NCBI GenBank assembly: GCA_050258735.1
Contig: JBLMZJ010000051.1
Location: forward strand, 1 to 39,479
Direction of reading: 5' to 3'
From: Syntrophomonas_A sp050258735
GTDB taxonomy: Bacteria; Bacillota; Syntrophomonadia; Syntrophomonadales; Syntrophomonadaceae
Length of the DNA: 39,479 nucleotides
Positions within the stretch are counted from its first letter, which is position 1. Each line of letters begins with the position of its first letter. The position numbers and the translations under genes were made by a program. Positions 32,832-39,479 of this stretch are shown here, piece after piece. The notes under the pieces are model-generated. The model was not told where the DNA came from. It searched no databases and was given only the letters and a program-made list of their open reading frames with translations.

Positions 32832-33413
32832 CTATTTAACAGTTATTTGCGTGCGTTCGGTCAATATTAAATGCACCGGTATATCGCCGGGGTGCGGACC
32901 CACGTCGTCAACCACCTGAAAGTCATAACATAGTCCACAACAAAAGGCATCTTTGCGCAATCGCAGCAAAAAGCGGTCATAGTAACCCTTACCATAGCCC
33001 AGGCGATACCCCTGAGCATCAAAGACCAGTCCGGGGACCAGCACCACATCGATCAGCTGCGGGTCAAATGGCCCACCTATAGGCTCGCGGATACCGAAGG
33101 GACCTGCAACAGTCTGCTCCCATCCTCTGAACTGCACGGCTTCCATGCTCCCGTTCTTTTCCACCCTGGGCAGGAACAGGTTTTTCCCGCAGGCTATTTC
33201 TTTTTCCACCCAAAACGCCAGGTCTATTTCATTTTTAATACTGGCAAAACCCATGATGGACCGGGCGTGGCGCAGCGGTTCCAGCTCGTCCAGCCGCGAA
33301 GCTATCTTTCGACTCGCCGCCTTGACCTGTTCCGGGGTAAGCCCGGCTCGGACAGCGGCCATCTGGTTCCGCAGCCCATCCCGGTCGATACTGCTGGCAT
33401 CCCCGCTCCTCAA
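32832..33413 (-). CDS. 5-formyltetrahydrofolate cyclo-ligase
   Basis: ATP-dependent conversion of 5-formyl-THF to 5,10-methenyl-THF, which returns a stored folate to the one-carbon pool used in purine synthesis. 193 residues. The family motif is LGYGKGYYDRFLLRL near the C-terminus, with SIMGFASIKNEID and FLPRVEKNGSMEAV upstream (substrate and nucleotide sites) and VLVPGLVFDAQGYRLGYG. Start TTG at 33413 overlaps the lgt stop (33410-33412), with AGGGGG 10 nt upstream. Last gene of the minus-strand series that begins with the UDG gene at 37788. Confidence 0.92.
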   Translation of the reverse strand: MRSGDASSIDRDGLRNQMAAVRAGLTPEQVKAASRKIASRLDELEPLRHARSIMGFASIKNEIDLAFWVEKEIACGKNLFLPRVEKNGSMEAVQFRGWEQTVAGPFGIREPIGGPFDPQLIDVVLVPGLVFDAQGYRLGYGKGYYDRFLLRLRKDAFCCGLCYDFQVVDDVGPHPGDIPVHLILTERTQITVK

Positions 33414-34180
33414 CTACTTGTTCCCCCTGTCTTCTGCCAACGTGATTTCTGATAGTAATACAATATGACGCCTACTATCAGCAGCCCCAGCGTATACACC
33501 TGCCCTAGAGAGATCGGCCCCACCATTATAAGGCTCTCCCGGAAGTACTCAACAATAAAGCGATATATACTGTAACCGATGATATAGGTTATAAAAACCT
33601 GTCCGGGGAAACGTCGACGCTGATACAGCCAAATCAAGATCCCAAACAGGATGAAATTCAAGGCAGAGCTGAAAAGCTGGGTAGGATAGCGCGAATATGC
33701 GTCCACAGTCGGGAAGATCATACCCAGGGCAGATGATGTGACCTTGCCGTAACAGCACCCTTCCAGGAAACAACCGATGCGCACCACTGCATAACCCAGG
33801 GCTACAAAGGGAGCAAATATGTCTGCTATCGGCCATCCCGGCAGTTTTTTCTTATGCAGGTAAATCAGGAAAGGGATGACTCCGCCCGCCAAAGACCCGT
33901 ACCAGACCAGGCCCTGGATGCCTCCTTCCCGTAAAGACAGGACCATCCAGGGGTCACGCAGAAAATCGGTCCACTCATAGGTAATGATATAGGACAGGCG
34001 TCCGCCGATGATTCCACAGATGACGGTGAGAAGGATCAGATCGATGGCTATCTCAGACTGGTAACCCTCTTTATCCAACATACGACTGATGCCGATAACA
34101 GATATGATCACAGCCAGAGCCAGCATAAATCCCCAGGCAAAAACCTTTATTGGGCCGAACTGTAAAAGAATAGGATGCAA
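33410..34180 (-). CDS. lgt: Phosphatidylglycerol-prolipoprotein diacylglyceryl transferase, TTG start
   Basis: Integral membrane enzyme that attaches diacylglycerol to the lipobox cysteine of prolipoproteins; the GerMN protein at 9439 is one likely substrate. 256 residues from the TTG at 34180, which gives the typical Lgt start MHPILLQFGPIKVFAWG and has AAGGAG 10 nt upstream. A GTG at 34213 is in frame but lacks a ribosome site and lies in a DnaA box. Several membrane helices (FMLALAVIISVIGIS, IDLILLTVICGIIGGRLSYII, VALGYAVVRIGCFLEGCCYG) surround the family signature. GGIQGLVWYGSLAGG and the catalytic Arg/His region are present. It overlaps the cyclo-ligase gene by 4 nt. Confidence 0.94.
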   Translation of the reverse strand: MHPILLQFGPIKVFAWGFMLALAVIISVIGISRMLDKEGYQSEIAIDLILLTVICGIIGGRLSYIITYEWTDFLRDPWMVLSLREGGIQGLVWYGSLAGGVIPFLIYLHKKKLPGWPIADIFAPFVALGYAVVRIGCFLEGCCYGKVTSSALGMIFPTVDAYSRYPTQLFSSALNFILFGILIWLYQRRRFPGQVFITYIIGYSIYRFIVEYFRESLIMVGPISLGQVYTLGLLIVGVILYYYQKSRWQKTGGTSS

Positions 34181-34205
34181 AAAAGCACCACTCCTTACTT
34201 TCAGG

Positions 34206-34331
34206 TTATCCACAGGGCAGAAACTTCGACTTCATTATTATTTAGGTCTAAAGCAGGACTTGCCGACATAAGAGCATGTCCCTCAAACGCTGATAAATTA
34301 ATTATTCACAGACTTATCCACATTATCCACA
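34206..34331 (+). promoter_or_regulatory. Cluster of four DnaA boxes between tsaD and lgt
   Basis: TTATCCACA, the exact consensus DnaA box, occurs at 34206-34214, 34314-34322 and 34323-34331. TTATTCACA, which fits TTWTNCACA, lies at 34302-34310, and a weaker ATTTTCACA at 34336-34344. All are on the same strand; three are packed within 30 bp next to an AT-rich stretch. No gene occupies 34181-34339. DnaA-box clusters act as titration or regulatory sites and can control promoters; here the lgt leader is in range. dnaA and dnaN are not in the window, so this is not shown to be oriC. Confidence 0.75.
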
Positions 34332-34339
34332 AGAAATTT

Positions 34340-35350
34340 TCACAGGGACCTGGCTGCCGGATAGGCATTCAAATCCAGGGGAGCAAAATGCCCCAAACGA
34401 TAAGCATCGTAGGCGCAACCTGCTATCATTGCAGCATTGTCGGTACATAGTCTCAGAGAAGGATAATAGATCTCGTACCCCTCGTCCCGGGACCTCTGCC
34501 CTATGAGGGTCCTTAAAGCTCCGTTAGCTGCTACTCCCCCCGCCATCAAGATGCTTTTCACGTTGTACTGGCCGGCTGCCCGCATAGTCTTTTCCACCAG
34601 AACCTCTATCAGGGCGGACTGGAACTCGGCTGCCATATCATAGACCGTGACGCCTCCCCGTTTTTCGATCTTCTTCCATTCATTCATAGCCGCAGTCTTC
34701 AAGCCGCTGAAACTAAATTCATAATCATTGCGGTCCAGGAATACGCGAGGCAATACGATCCTGCCAGGTTCTCCCTGTTCGGCCGCCTTCTGTACCGCTG
34801 GTCCACCAGGGTAACCCAATCCTAAAAAACGGGCCACCTTGTCAAAGGCCTCTCCTGCCGCATCATCCCGTGTCTCACCGATAAGCTCCATATGGCCGGG
34901 TTCAGGCATATAAAGCAGGCTGGTATGACCCCCGGAGACTACCAGACAGATCGCCGGAAAGGCTATGTCATCATACTCCAGAAAGTTGGCATAGATATGG
35001 CCCTGCAGGTGGTTTACGGCTATCAGCGGTTTTTGCAGACCGTAGGCAAAAGACTTGGCAAAGGATACCCCTACCAGCAATGCTCCGATCAACCCGGGCA
35101 TGTTGGTAACTGCCACTGCGTGTATATCCTGGTGGGTCAGACCGGCCTGGTTGAAAGCCTCATCTACTACCAGGGCTATATTCTCGATATGTTTGCGCGA
35201 AGCTACCTCTGGCACCACCCCGCCGAACTGACGATGGATATCGATCTGTGAATTGATTACATTGGAAAGTATCCGACGGCCGTTGCATACGATGGCAGCG
35301 GCAGTTTCATCACAAGAGCTTTCGATACCCAGGATCATCGTTTCTTGCAC
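34340..35350 (-). CDS. tsaD: tRNA N6-threonylcarbamoyladenosine transferase TsaD
   Basis: Transfers threonylcarbamoyl to A37 of ANN-decoding tRNAs, with TsaB and TsaE. About 336 residues. ASKHA-type motifs: MILGIESSCDETAAAIV near the start, metal-binding HLQGHIYANFL, LVVSGGHTSLLYM, GETRDDAAGEAFDKVARFLG and a late VAANGALR. The GTG at 35350 has GAGG 8 nt upstream and is preferred. An ATG at 35338 would start exactly at MILGIESS and is the main alternative; a longer ATG at 35386 is less likely. It sits 39 nt after rimI, with tsaB and tsaE further up, the usual t6A cluster. Confidence 0.95.
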   Translation of the reverse strand: MQETMILGIESSCDETAAAIVCNGRRILSNVINSQIDIHRQFGGVVPEVASRKHIENIALVVDEAFNQAGLTHQDIHAVAVTNMPGLIGALLVGVSFAKSFAYGLQKPLIAVNHLQGHIYANFLEYDDIAFPAICLVVSGGHTSLLYMPEPGHMELIGETRDDAAGEAFDKVARFLGLGYPGGPAVQKAAEQGEPGRIVLPRVFLDRNDYEFSFSGLKTAAMNEWKKIEKRGGVTVYDMAAEFQSALIEVLVEKTMRAAGQYNVKSILMAGGVAANGALRTLIGQRSRDEGYEIYYPSLRLCTDNAAMIAGCAYDAYRLGHFAPLDLNAYPAARSL

Positions 35351-35389
35351 AAGTACATCCTCATTTCCGGTTTTGTGGCCATTCACAAT

Positions 35390-35845
35390 TTAAAACAGGA
35401 GCTTGGTCATGATAATGGCATCCTCATTATTATCCGAATAATATTCCTTTCTGAGACCTGAAGCGAGATAACCCAGACCTCGATAAAGTGCCAGAGCCGA
35501 CATATTGGAAGGCCGTACCTCCAACAAGATGCGCGTAGCCTTTTTTTGCCGCGCGATTTTCTCCAATTCCTCCATCAAGGCACGCCCTACCTTGGCATTG
35601 CGGTACTCCGGGGCTACTGCTACATTGGTTATATGACCTTCTTCAAATACCACCCAGATACCGCCGTAAGCGATTACCTCGCCCTCGTAGTCACCAACCA
35701 GATAATTGGCAAATTGATTTTTCAACTCACCCAGATAGGATTCCTTAGACCAGGGTAGGCTGAAAGATTCGATCTCTATCCGCATGACCGCATCGATATC
35801 CATAGGAGTCATCTTACGGATCATAAAATCCTGGTTAATATGCAT
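35390..35845 (-). CDS. rimI: Ribosomal-protein-alanine N-acetyltransferase (GNAT)
   Basis: GNAT acetyltransferase of the RimI group, acting on the N-terminal alanine of a ribosomal protein (S18 in E. coli). 151 residues from the ATG at 35845, which has an AGAGGAG site; upstream in-frame codons run into tsaB. The acetyl-CoA-binding segment is seen in GHITNVAVAPEYRNAKVGRALMEEL (split) with the R/Q-x-x-G-x-A pattern as AKVGRAL. ILLEVRPSNMSALALYRGLGY is characteristic of RimI. The start overlaps the tsaB stop by one base (TGATG). Neighbouring tsaB/tsaD support the assignment. Confidence 0.93.
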   Translation of the reverse strand: MHINQDFMIRKMTPMDIDAVMRIEIESFSLPWSKESYLGELKNQFANYLVGDYEGEVIAYGGIWVVFEEGHITNVAVAPEYRNAKVGRALMEELEKIARQKKATRILLEVRPSNMSALALYRGLGYLASGLRKEYYSDNNEDAIIMTKLLF

Positions 35846-36561
35846 CAAACCGCTCCTCTTCCCAGCCGATATTCGGCTTCTGACAGGCGTATATACACCG
35901 GACACAACCTGAAAATATTTTCGAACTCGCACCGGCCTACCCGATCAACCGCCAGGTCGGCTAAAGCTGAAGCCCGCGGCAGCATCAAATGGGGCGGGGC
36001 TATGACCATCTTATCCCCTAGCTCTTCCCGGAAGAATTCCTTATAAGGCGGGTACCCGTCGCCTAGAAGTATGAGCCGGTCCTTACCCGCTGTATCGAGT
36101 ACAGCCAAGGCAAGGCCGGTGAATTCCTCCGGCGGGCAGGCTCTCATATCGGCCAGGGATACCGTTTTTAGACCATCCACACAATAAAAGCCGCAGTAGA
36201 CTTCCCCCTTGCGCGCATTGAGCAAGGGGCAGATCAAGGCATCACTGCCATAGATATTGTGAGCCATTACCTCCAGGGTGTTCACGCCGACTACCGGTAT
36301 GCCAGTGGCCAGAGCCAGTCCTTTGACCAGAGCCAGGCCAATGCGCAGCCCGGTAAAAGATCCGGGGCCGGTGGTTACCGCCAGCACATCAACATCAGTT
36401 ATAGTGCACTCACATTCCCTGAGTACCCGGTCAACCATGGGCATCAGGGTCTCGGAGTGGGTCTTTTTATAATTACTGAATTCCTCTTTCAGCAGGACCC
36501 CATCATGTAGCAGTGCCACGCCGGCGACCGGCGTAGCACTATCTATGGCCAGAATGCGCAT
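35845..36561 (-). CDS. tsaB: tRNA threonylcarbamoyladenosine biosynthesis protein TsaB
   Basis: Scaffold partner of TsaD in the t6A complex. 238 residues. The ASKHA N-terminal lobe is seen as MRILAIDSATPVAGVALL, with TTGPGSFTGLRIGLALVKGLA (family signature) and VNTLEVMAHN. The C-terminal half (PPEEFTGLALAVLDTAGKD onward) is less conserved, as usual. ATG at 36561 has AAGGAG 10 nt upstream, inside the tsaE coding region (23-nt overlap). It is followed by rimI with a one-base overlap, giving a compact tsaE-tsaB-rimI-tsaD order. Confidence 0.95.
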   Translation of the reverse strand: MRILAIDSATPVAGVALLHDGVLLKEEFSNYKKTHSETLMPMVDRVLRECECTITDVDVLAVTTGPGSFTGLRIGLALVKGLALATGIPVVGVNTLEVMAHNIYGSDALICPLLNARKGEVYCGFYCVDGLKTVSLADMRACPPEEFTGLALAVLDTAGKDRLILLGDGYPPYKEFFREELGDKMVIAPPHLMLPRASALADLAVDRVGRCEFENIFRLCPVYIRLSEAEYRLGRGAV

Positions 36562-37072
36562 TGCTCTGCAGCTCCTTCAATCTATCCCGATAACGATCGC
36601 CTTGTGCGAAGATGGTAACCTGCCGCTCCCGGTCATAATCTTCATCAGTCAATTCGATCTTTATAAACAAAGCTTCTGATGGCAGTAGGTCTGTACTGCC
36701 TGTCCTTTCCCCCAAAGCAAAACCGGTCTGGGGCCATTCGATCAAGGCTATTCCATCTTGCTCCAGATAGTCCTCCAGGCCCAGATCTACAAGTTCGCTC
36801 CCCTCGAGACGATAGAAATCAAAATGGAAAACAGGTAGGGCTGCCTGATAGATATTCATCAGGGTAAAAGTGGGGCTGGTCACCCGCCCCCCATAACCGA
36901 GGCCCCGGGCGATCCCTCTGACCAGAGTAGTCTTGCCGGCCCCCAGTTCTCCCATTAGGTAGATCAGATCCCGGTTTTTTAAAATGCTGGCGATGTCCTC
37001 GCCCAACTTTTCCATCTCTTCATCGCTATTTATGCTGAACTCCAGAAGCCTCACTCCAACGGCATTTTTCAT
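36539..37072 (-). CDS. tsaE: tRNA threonylcarbamoyladenosine biosynthesis ATPase TsaE
   Basis: P-loop ATPase required for t6A synthesis with TsaB and TsaD. 177 residues. Walker A is GELGAGKTTLVRGIARGLG (with the Gly-rich loop), then VTSPTFTLMNIY and VFHFDFYRLE, and IALIEWPQTG near the Walker B position. ATG at 37072 is used; a TTG at 37075 directly before it is equally possible, and neither has a strong ribosome site. The C-terminal tail of ~35 residues is longer than in short family members. It overlaps tsaB by 23 nt. Confidence 0.94.
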   Translation of the reverse strand: MKNAVGVRLLEFSINSDEEMEKLGEDIASILKNRDLIYLMGELGAGKTTLVRGIARGLGYGGRVTSPTFTLMNIYQAALPVFHFDFYRLEGSELVDLGLEDYLEQDGIALIEWPQTGFALGERTGSTDLLPSEALFIKIELTDEDYDRERQVTIFAQGDRYRDRLKELQSNAHSGHR

Positions 37073-37101
37073 CAAAAATCTTAAAAGTTTTAAACTTTTG
37101 C

Positions 37102-37788
37102 TTATAATCGTTTATATTCGTCGCGTATTTGTTTGAAATCCTCCCAGGTCGGCCGCTTATAGGATTCAGTCCGCAGCAATGCAGCCGGATGATAAGTGGC
37201 CATGATCTTTATCCCCTGCCTAATGAACCACTTGCCCCTCACCACAGATATCTGTGCTTTGGGATCTATGACAGCCTTGCTGGCGGCCGCACCCAGACAG
37301 ACTATTATCGACGGTCTGATCAGCCTTATCTGGGCCTCCAGATAATTACGGCATATCTGCACTTCATCCGGGTTGGGTATCCGGTTCCCCGGAGGACGGC
37401 ATTTTACCACATTGCCTATGTATACCTCAGGGCGGGAAAAATCCGCCGCCTCTAGTATCTTATTGAGAAGCTGGCCTGCCCTGCCTACAAAAGGACGTCC
37501 CTGAATGTCCTCATCCTGACCTGGTCCTTCACCAACAAACATGATTTTGGAATGGGGATCGCCTTCGCCAAAAACCACCTGCTGACAAGTACTTCTCAAG
37601 CGGCAAGCCTGACAATCCCTGGCTGTCTGCTCCAACTCCTCCAGGCTCAGGATATCGGTAAACGCAGCTTCTATACGCACCCCCGGCAGAAATGGTTCCG
37701 CCTCCGGCTTGATTGCTTTCTGCTCTGGTTCCGCTGGCTTGACAATTACTGTTTCTATCCCAAATAAATCAGGTTGTTCAACTGACAT
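37102..37788 (-). CDS. Uracil-DNA glycosylase, family 4 (Fe-S cluster type)
   Basis: Removes uracil from DNA as the first step of base excision repair. 228 residues, with about 50 non-conserved N-terminal residues. The [4Fe-4S] ligands are the CxxC in DCQACRLRSTC and the pair in VVKCRPPGNR and QICRNYL, 16 residues apart as in family 4. Active-site motifs are GEGPGQDEDIQGRPFVGRAG and ATYHPAALLR. ATG at 37788 follows GGAGGGG. It precedes tsaE by 29 nt on the same strand. The residue pattern fits family 4 rather than family 5. Confidence 0.92.
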   Translation of the reverse strand: MSVEQPDLFGIETVIVKPAEPEQKAIKPEAEPFLPGVRIEAAFTDILSLEELEQTARDCQACRLRSTCQQVVFGEGDPHSKIMFVGEGPGQDEDIQGRPFVGRAGQLLNKILEAADFSRPEVYIGNVVKCRPPGNRIPNPDEVQICRNYLEAQIRLIRPSIIVCLGAAASKAVIDPKAQISVVRGKWFIRQGIKIMATYHPAALLRTESYKRPTWEDFKQIRDEYKRL

Positions 37789-37869
37789 TTTCTCCCCTCC
37801 TGTCTCATTCTAATCTTTCCCCGCCCGATTTTCCATCCATATGGAGAAAAATCAACCATACAAGCAGAA

Positions 37870-37908
37870 ACGGGGACAGTTCCTTTTGCTCCAAGGAACC
37901 ATCCCCGT
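37870..37908. repeat. Hairpin of the GGGGACAGTTCC intergenic repeat family
   Basis: ACGGGGACAGTTCC (37870-37883) pairs with GGAACCATCCCCGT (37895-37908) with a central CA/CA mismatch and an 11-nt loop. It lies 12 nt past the stop of the GH18 gene. No U-tract follows, so it is not a typical terminator. The string recurs in degraded form at 25925-26010. Confidence 0.6.
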
Positions 37909-37920
37909 AAGAGATCATAT

Positions 37921-39270
37921 TTATTGATTCTGTTTCAAAACCCCATATAGATCGGTGAAACCCGTACCGATCCGCCAGAAAGATACACCGCCCAGCTTTT
38001 TGGCTCTGGCCAGCTCCACCTTGGCCTGCAGGCTCTGCCCGTTTTCCATCCAGATCTGGTGCCACACCCCATATTGATCCCAGTAACTGTAGCTGGGACT
38101 CATAGCGGCCTTATCAAAGGTCTCCACCAGAGTATACCGCGCCTTGAGGTCTGCCAGTTTTTTGGCCGACACAGTAGTGGCATTTGAACCAGCGGGCCAA
38201 TCATATCCATAGGTGGCCAGACCCAAAAGAACTTTATGCGCGGGGATGTTGGCGGTCATATAATCAGTGACCTGCTGCACCCACCATAATGGAGCAACCG
38301 CACCCGGCGCCGAGGTCCTGTAATGATAATCATAGGCCATCACTACTACCTGATCGGCGATCTGACCAATGCGTGCATACTGGTAAGGTGTGGGCCATTT
38401 ATCACTTGCAGTGCGGGCAAAAACAGCAACTGAAAGGGTCTTGTCCCCCAGGGATGTCTTCAGCTCGCGAAGAAAGGTGGTAAAGAGTTCCGCGTCAGCT
38501 GCTGCCATCAATTCAAAATCGATATTTACCCCGTCATAGCCGTCGTTATTGATCCGGTCCATTATGTTGCCGATGAGACGGGAACGGTTCTCTGCACTTG
38601 CCAACAATTGATGGAGTTGTTCACTGCCCATCAATACAACACTGGCATGAGTGCGCAGACCCTTGGAACTGGCCAAAGCCATAACTCCCGGATAGTCGTC
38701 CCGGTATTCGTAGCTGAGAGTACCGAGAGCATCGGTCTTGAACCAGCGAAAAGCTACGTCAGTAAATAAATCCGCATTGGTTTCCAACTCGCTGCGAGCC
38801 GGCATATAGTAGTAAGGCATGACAGTGAACTCCCGGGAGAAATCGATAGTGACTTCGCGGGTCCCGCTGTTCCAGTCAACTACTGCCCCGAGGTTCTCTG
38901 TCAGGAAGCGCAGCGGGATATAGGTGCGGCTGTTATATATGTAGGGAGCGGAATCTATGGCCACGGTGTTCCCATCAACCGAAGCTTTGAGCGATCCGAT
39001 AAAAAGCTCGATATACCTTCCGCGGCAATCGATAGCAACCTTTTTCATCCGGGCATCCCAGTAAACCTTGCCCTGCAGCGCCGGGTCCTCGATCACGAAC
39101 CGGACCGGGATCATGACCCGGTTATTGCTGATCTGTACCGGGGTTTCAAAGTAACGAAGCTTGCCGTCTATAGTTACCTTTATGTCAGTTGCGGCCTGAA
39201 CCGGAGGGGAATATGTAAGCATCATTAAGGTCAGCAGTATGAGAAATCCGCTGCCCCATCGCAAGAGCAT
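37921..39270 (-). CDS. Secreted GH18-family glycosidase with copper-amine-oxidase-like N-terminal domain
   Basis: 449 residues from the ATG at 39270, which has GAGG 10 nt upstream; a TTG at 39276 would be only 4 nt from it. A signal peptide ends near TYSPPVQAA. Residues ~30-145 form the copper-amine-oxidase-like N domain (ISNNRVMIPVRFVIED, SRTYIPLRFLTENLGA), a module that in clostridia marks secreted wall proteins and does not imply amine oxidation. Residues ~150-445 are a GH18 TIM barrel. The catalytic DxxDxDxE region reads YDGVNIDFE, in the style of SleL/YaaH spore cortex glucosaminidases, and VVMAYDYH and GLATYGYDW follow. Likely acts on peptidoglycan or chitin-like glycans outside the cell. 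Monocistronic. Confidence 0.9.
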   Translation of the reverse strand: MLLRWGSGFLILLTLMMLTYSPPVQAATDIKVTIDGKLRYFETPVQISNNRVMIPVRFVIEDPALQGKVYWDARMKKVAIDCRGRYIELFIGSLKASVDGNTVAIDSAPYIYNSRTYIPLRFLTENLGAVVDWNSGTREVTIDFSREFTVMPYYYMPARSELETNADLFTDVAFRWFKTDALGTLSYEYRDDYPGVMALASSKGLRTHASVVLMGSEQLHQLLASAENRSRLIGNIMDRINNDGYDGVNIDFELMAAADAELFTTFLRELKTSLGDKTLSVAVFARTASDKWPTPYQYARIGQIADQVVVMAYDYHYRTSAPGAVAPLWWVQQVTDYMTANIPAHKVLLGLATYGYDWPAGSNATTVSAKKLADLKARYTLVETFDKAAMSPSYSYWDQYGVWHQIWMENGQSLQAKVELARAKKLGGVSFWRIGTGFTDLYGVLKQNQ

Positions 39271-39352
39271 CTTCAAGAAACCTCACCTCGATATTTAATT
39301 TCTTATAAACTTCGCAATCATATATGTAAATTCCTTGATGTAAATAATGGGT

Positions 39353-39384
39353 CAAAAAAAGCGAGACACTGTTTAAATGTCTCG
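39353..39384 (-). terminator. Intrinsic terminator ending an upstream unit that enters from the right edge
   Basis: Minus strand: GCGAGACA (39384-39377 region) pairs with TGTCTCGC (39368-39361), followed by seven T residues. No coding frame leads into it within the window, so it probably ends an RNA gene or an untranslated region whose start lies past 39479. Confidence 0.85.
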
Positions 39385-39424
39385 CCTCAGACCGTCAAAA
39401 AAGACGAATCTCATCGTTACTTCA

Positions 39425-39475
39425 CAAGTCCCGTTCAATCGACGTACGTTAAGTACGCCTCAATCACGGGGCTTG
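39425..39475 (-). ncRNA. Unidentified structured RNA, partial at the window edge
   Basis: Minus strand: CAAGCCCCGT (39475-39466) pairs with ACGGGACTTG (39434-39425), one mismatch. An inner stem GGCGTAC/GTACGTC closes a TTAAC loop. Between the stems both sides of the internal loop read GATTGA (39465-39460 and 39440-39435), a symmetric internal loop. A second small hairpin (CGTC, six T, GACG) and the terminator at 39353-39384 follow. All three frames of this strand meet stops here, so it is not coding. I do not recognise the family. Confidence 0.45.
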
Positions 39476-39479
39476 CTTG

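Noticed and set aside
33410..34213. Longer lgt starting at GTG 34213
   Set aside because: No ribosome site precedes it and the codon lies in a DnaA box; the TTG at 34180 gives the family-typical MHPIL start.
35845..35932. N-terminal extension of RimI to 35932
   Set aside because: The extra residues are encoded within tsaB and have no GNAT similarity; the ATG at 35845 has a good ribosome site and a TGATG overlap.

Overview
This 39.5 kb window looks like chromosomal DNA from an anaerobic, spore-forming Firmicute, probably a clostridial lineage near Syntrophomonadaceae or Peptococcaceae. That placement is inferred from gene content, not from a search. The evidence is purS/purQ/purL split in the Gram-positive way, S-layer (SLH) surface proteins, a GerM-type lipoprotein, a SleL/YaaH-like GH18 enzyme, HrcA/CIRCE control of groESL, strong Shine-Dalgarno sites and many TTG/GTG starts. 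No tRNA, rRNA, CRISPR array, transposase or intact mobile element was seen. Most of the window is housekeeping, and the most notable material is in the leaders and intergenic regions.

Layout. (1) 1-8049, minus strand: the de novo purine operon purE-B-C-S-Q-L-F-M (purM runs off the left edge), driven by a consensus promoter and a ykkC-subtype-2 (probably PRPP) riboswitch with an intrinsic terminator. (2) 8099-9975: a lipase-like hydrolase and a divergent GerMN lipoprotein. (3) 10054-15187, plus strand: a signalling island of metallo-beta-lactamase-fold hydrolase, GAF-HD-GYP, FIST and PAS-GGDEF-HD-GYP proteins. (4) 15205-21077, minus strand: two paralogous giant SLH proteins from a tandem duplication. 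(5) 21319-23405: hpt-guaA purine salvage/GMP operon. (6) 23530-25862: a membrane-anchored protein of unknown function and divergent glnA. (7) 26074-28129: groES-groEL with CIRCE; groEL carries a one-base frameshift. (8) 28226-31091, minus strand: a molybdopterin operon (58-aa Cys-containing protein, moaA, moaC, MOSC, mogA) behind a Moco-riboswitch-like leader and terminator. (9) 31335-32777: NfeD and SPFH membrane-domain proteins. (10) 32832-37788, minus strand: UDG, tsaE, tsaB, rimI, tsaD, lgt and 5-formyl-THF cyclo-ligase, with a cluster of DnaA boxes between tsaD and lgt. (11) 37921-39479: a GH18 glycosidase, then a terminator and part of an unidentified structured RNA at the right edge.

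How it works together. The pur operon makes IMP; hpt and guaA recover hypoxanthine/guanine and make GMP. PRPP, the PurF substrate, is the likely ligand of the operon leader. 5-formyl-THF cyclo-ligase keeps one-carbon folates usable for purine synthesis. Lgt lipidates lipoproteins such as the GerMN protein. TsaB/D/E make the tRNA t6A modification and RimI acetylates ribosomal protein. The HD-GYP/GGDEF proteins would set c-di-GMP levels, and the SLH proteins are plausible cell-surface structures.

The strongest leads for follow-up are the DnaA-box cluster, the edge RNA, the duplicated SLH unit that carries its upstream terminator, the HD-GYP domain with a ~110-residue insertion, the 58-aa protein heading the moa operon, and the frameshifted groEL.
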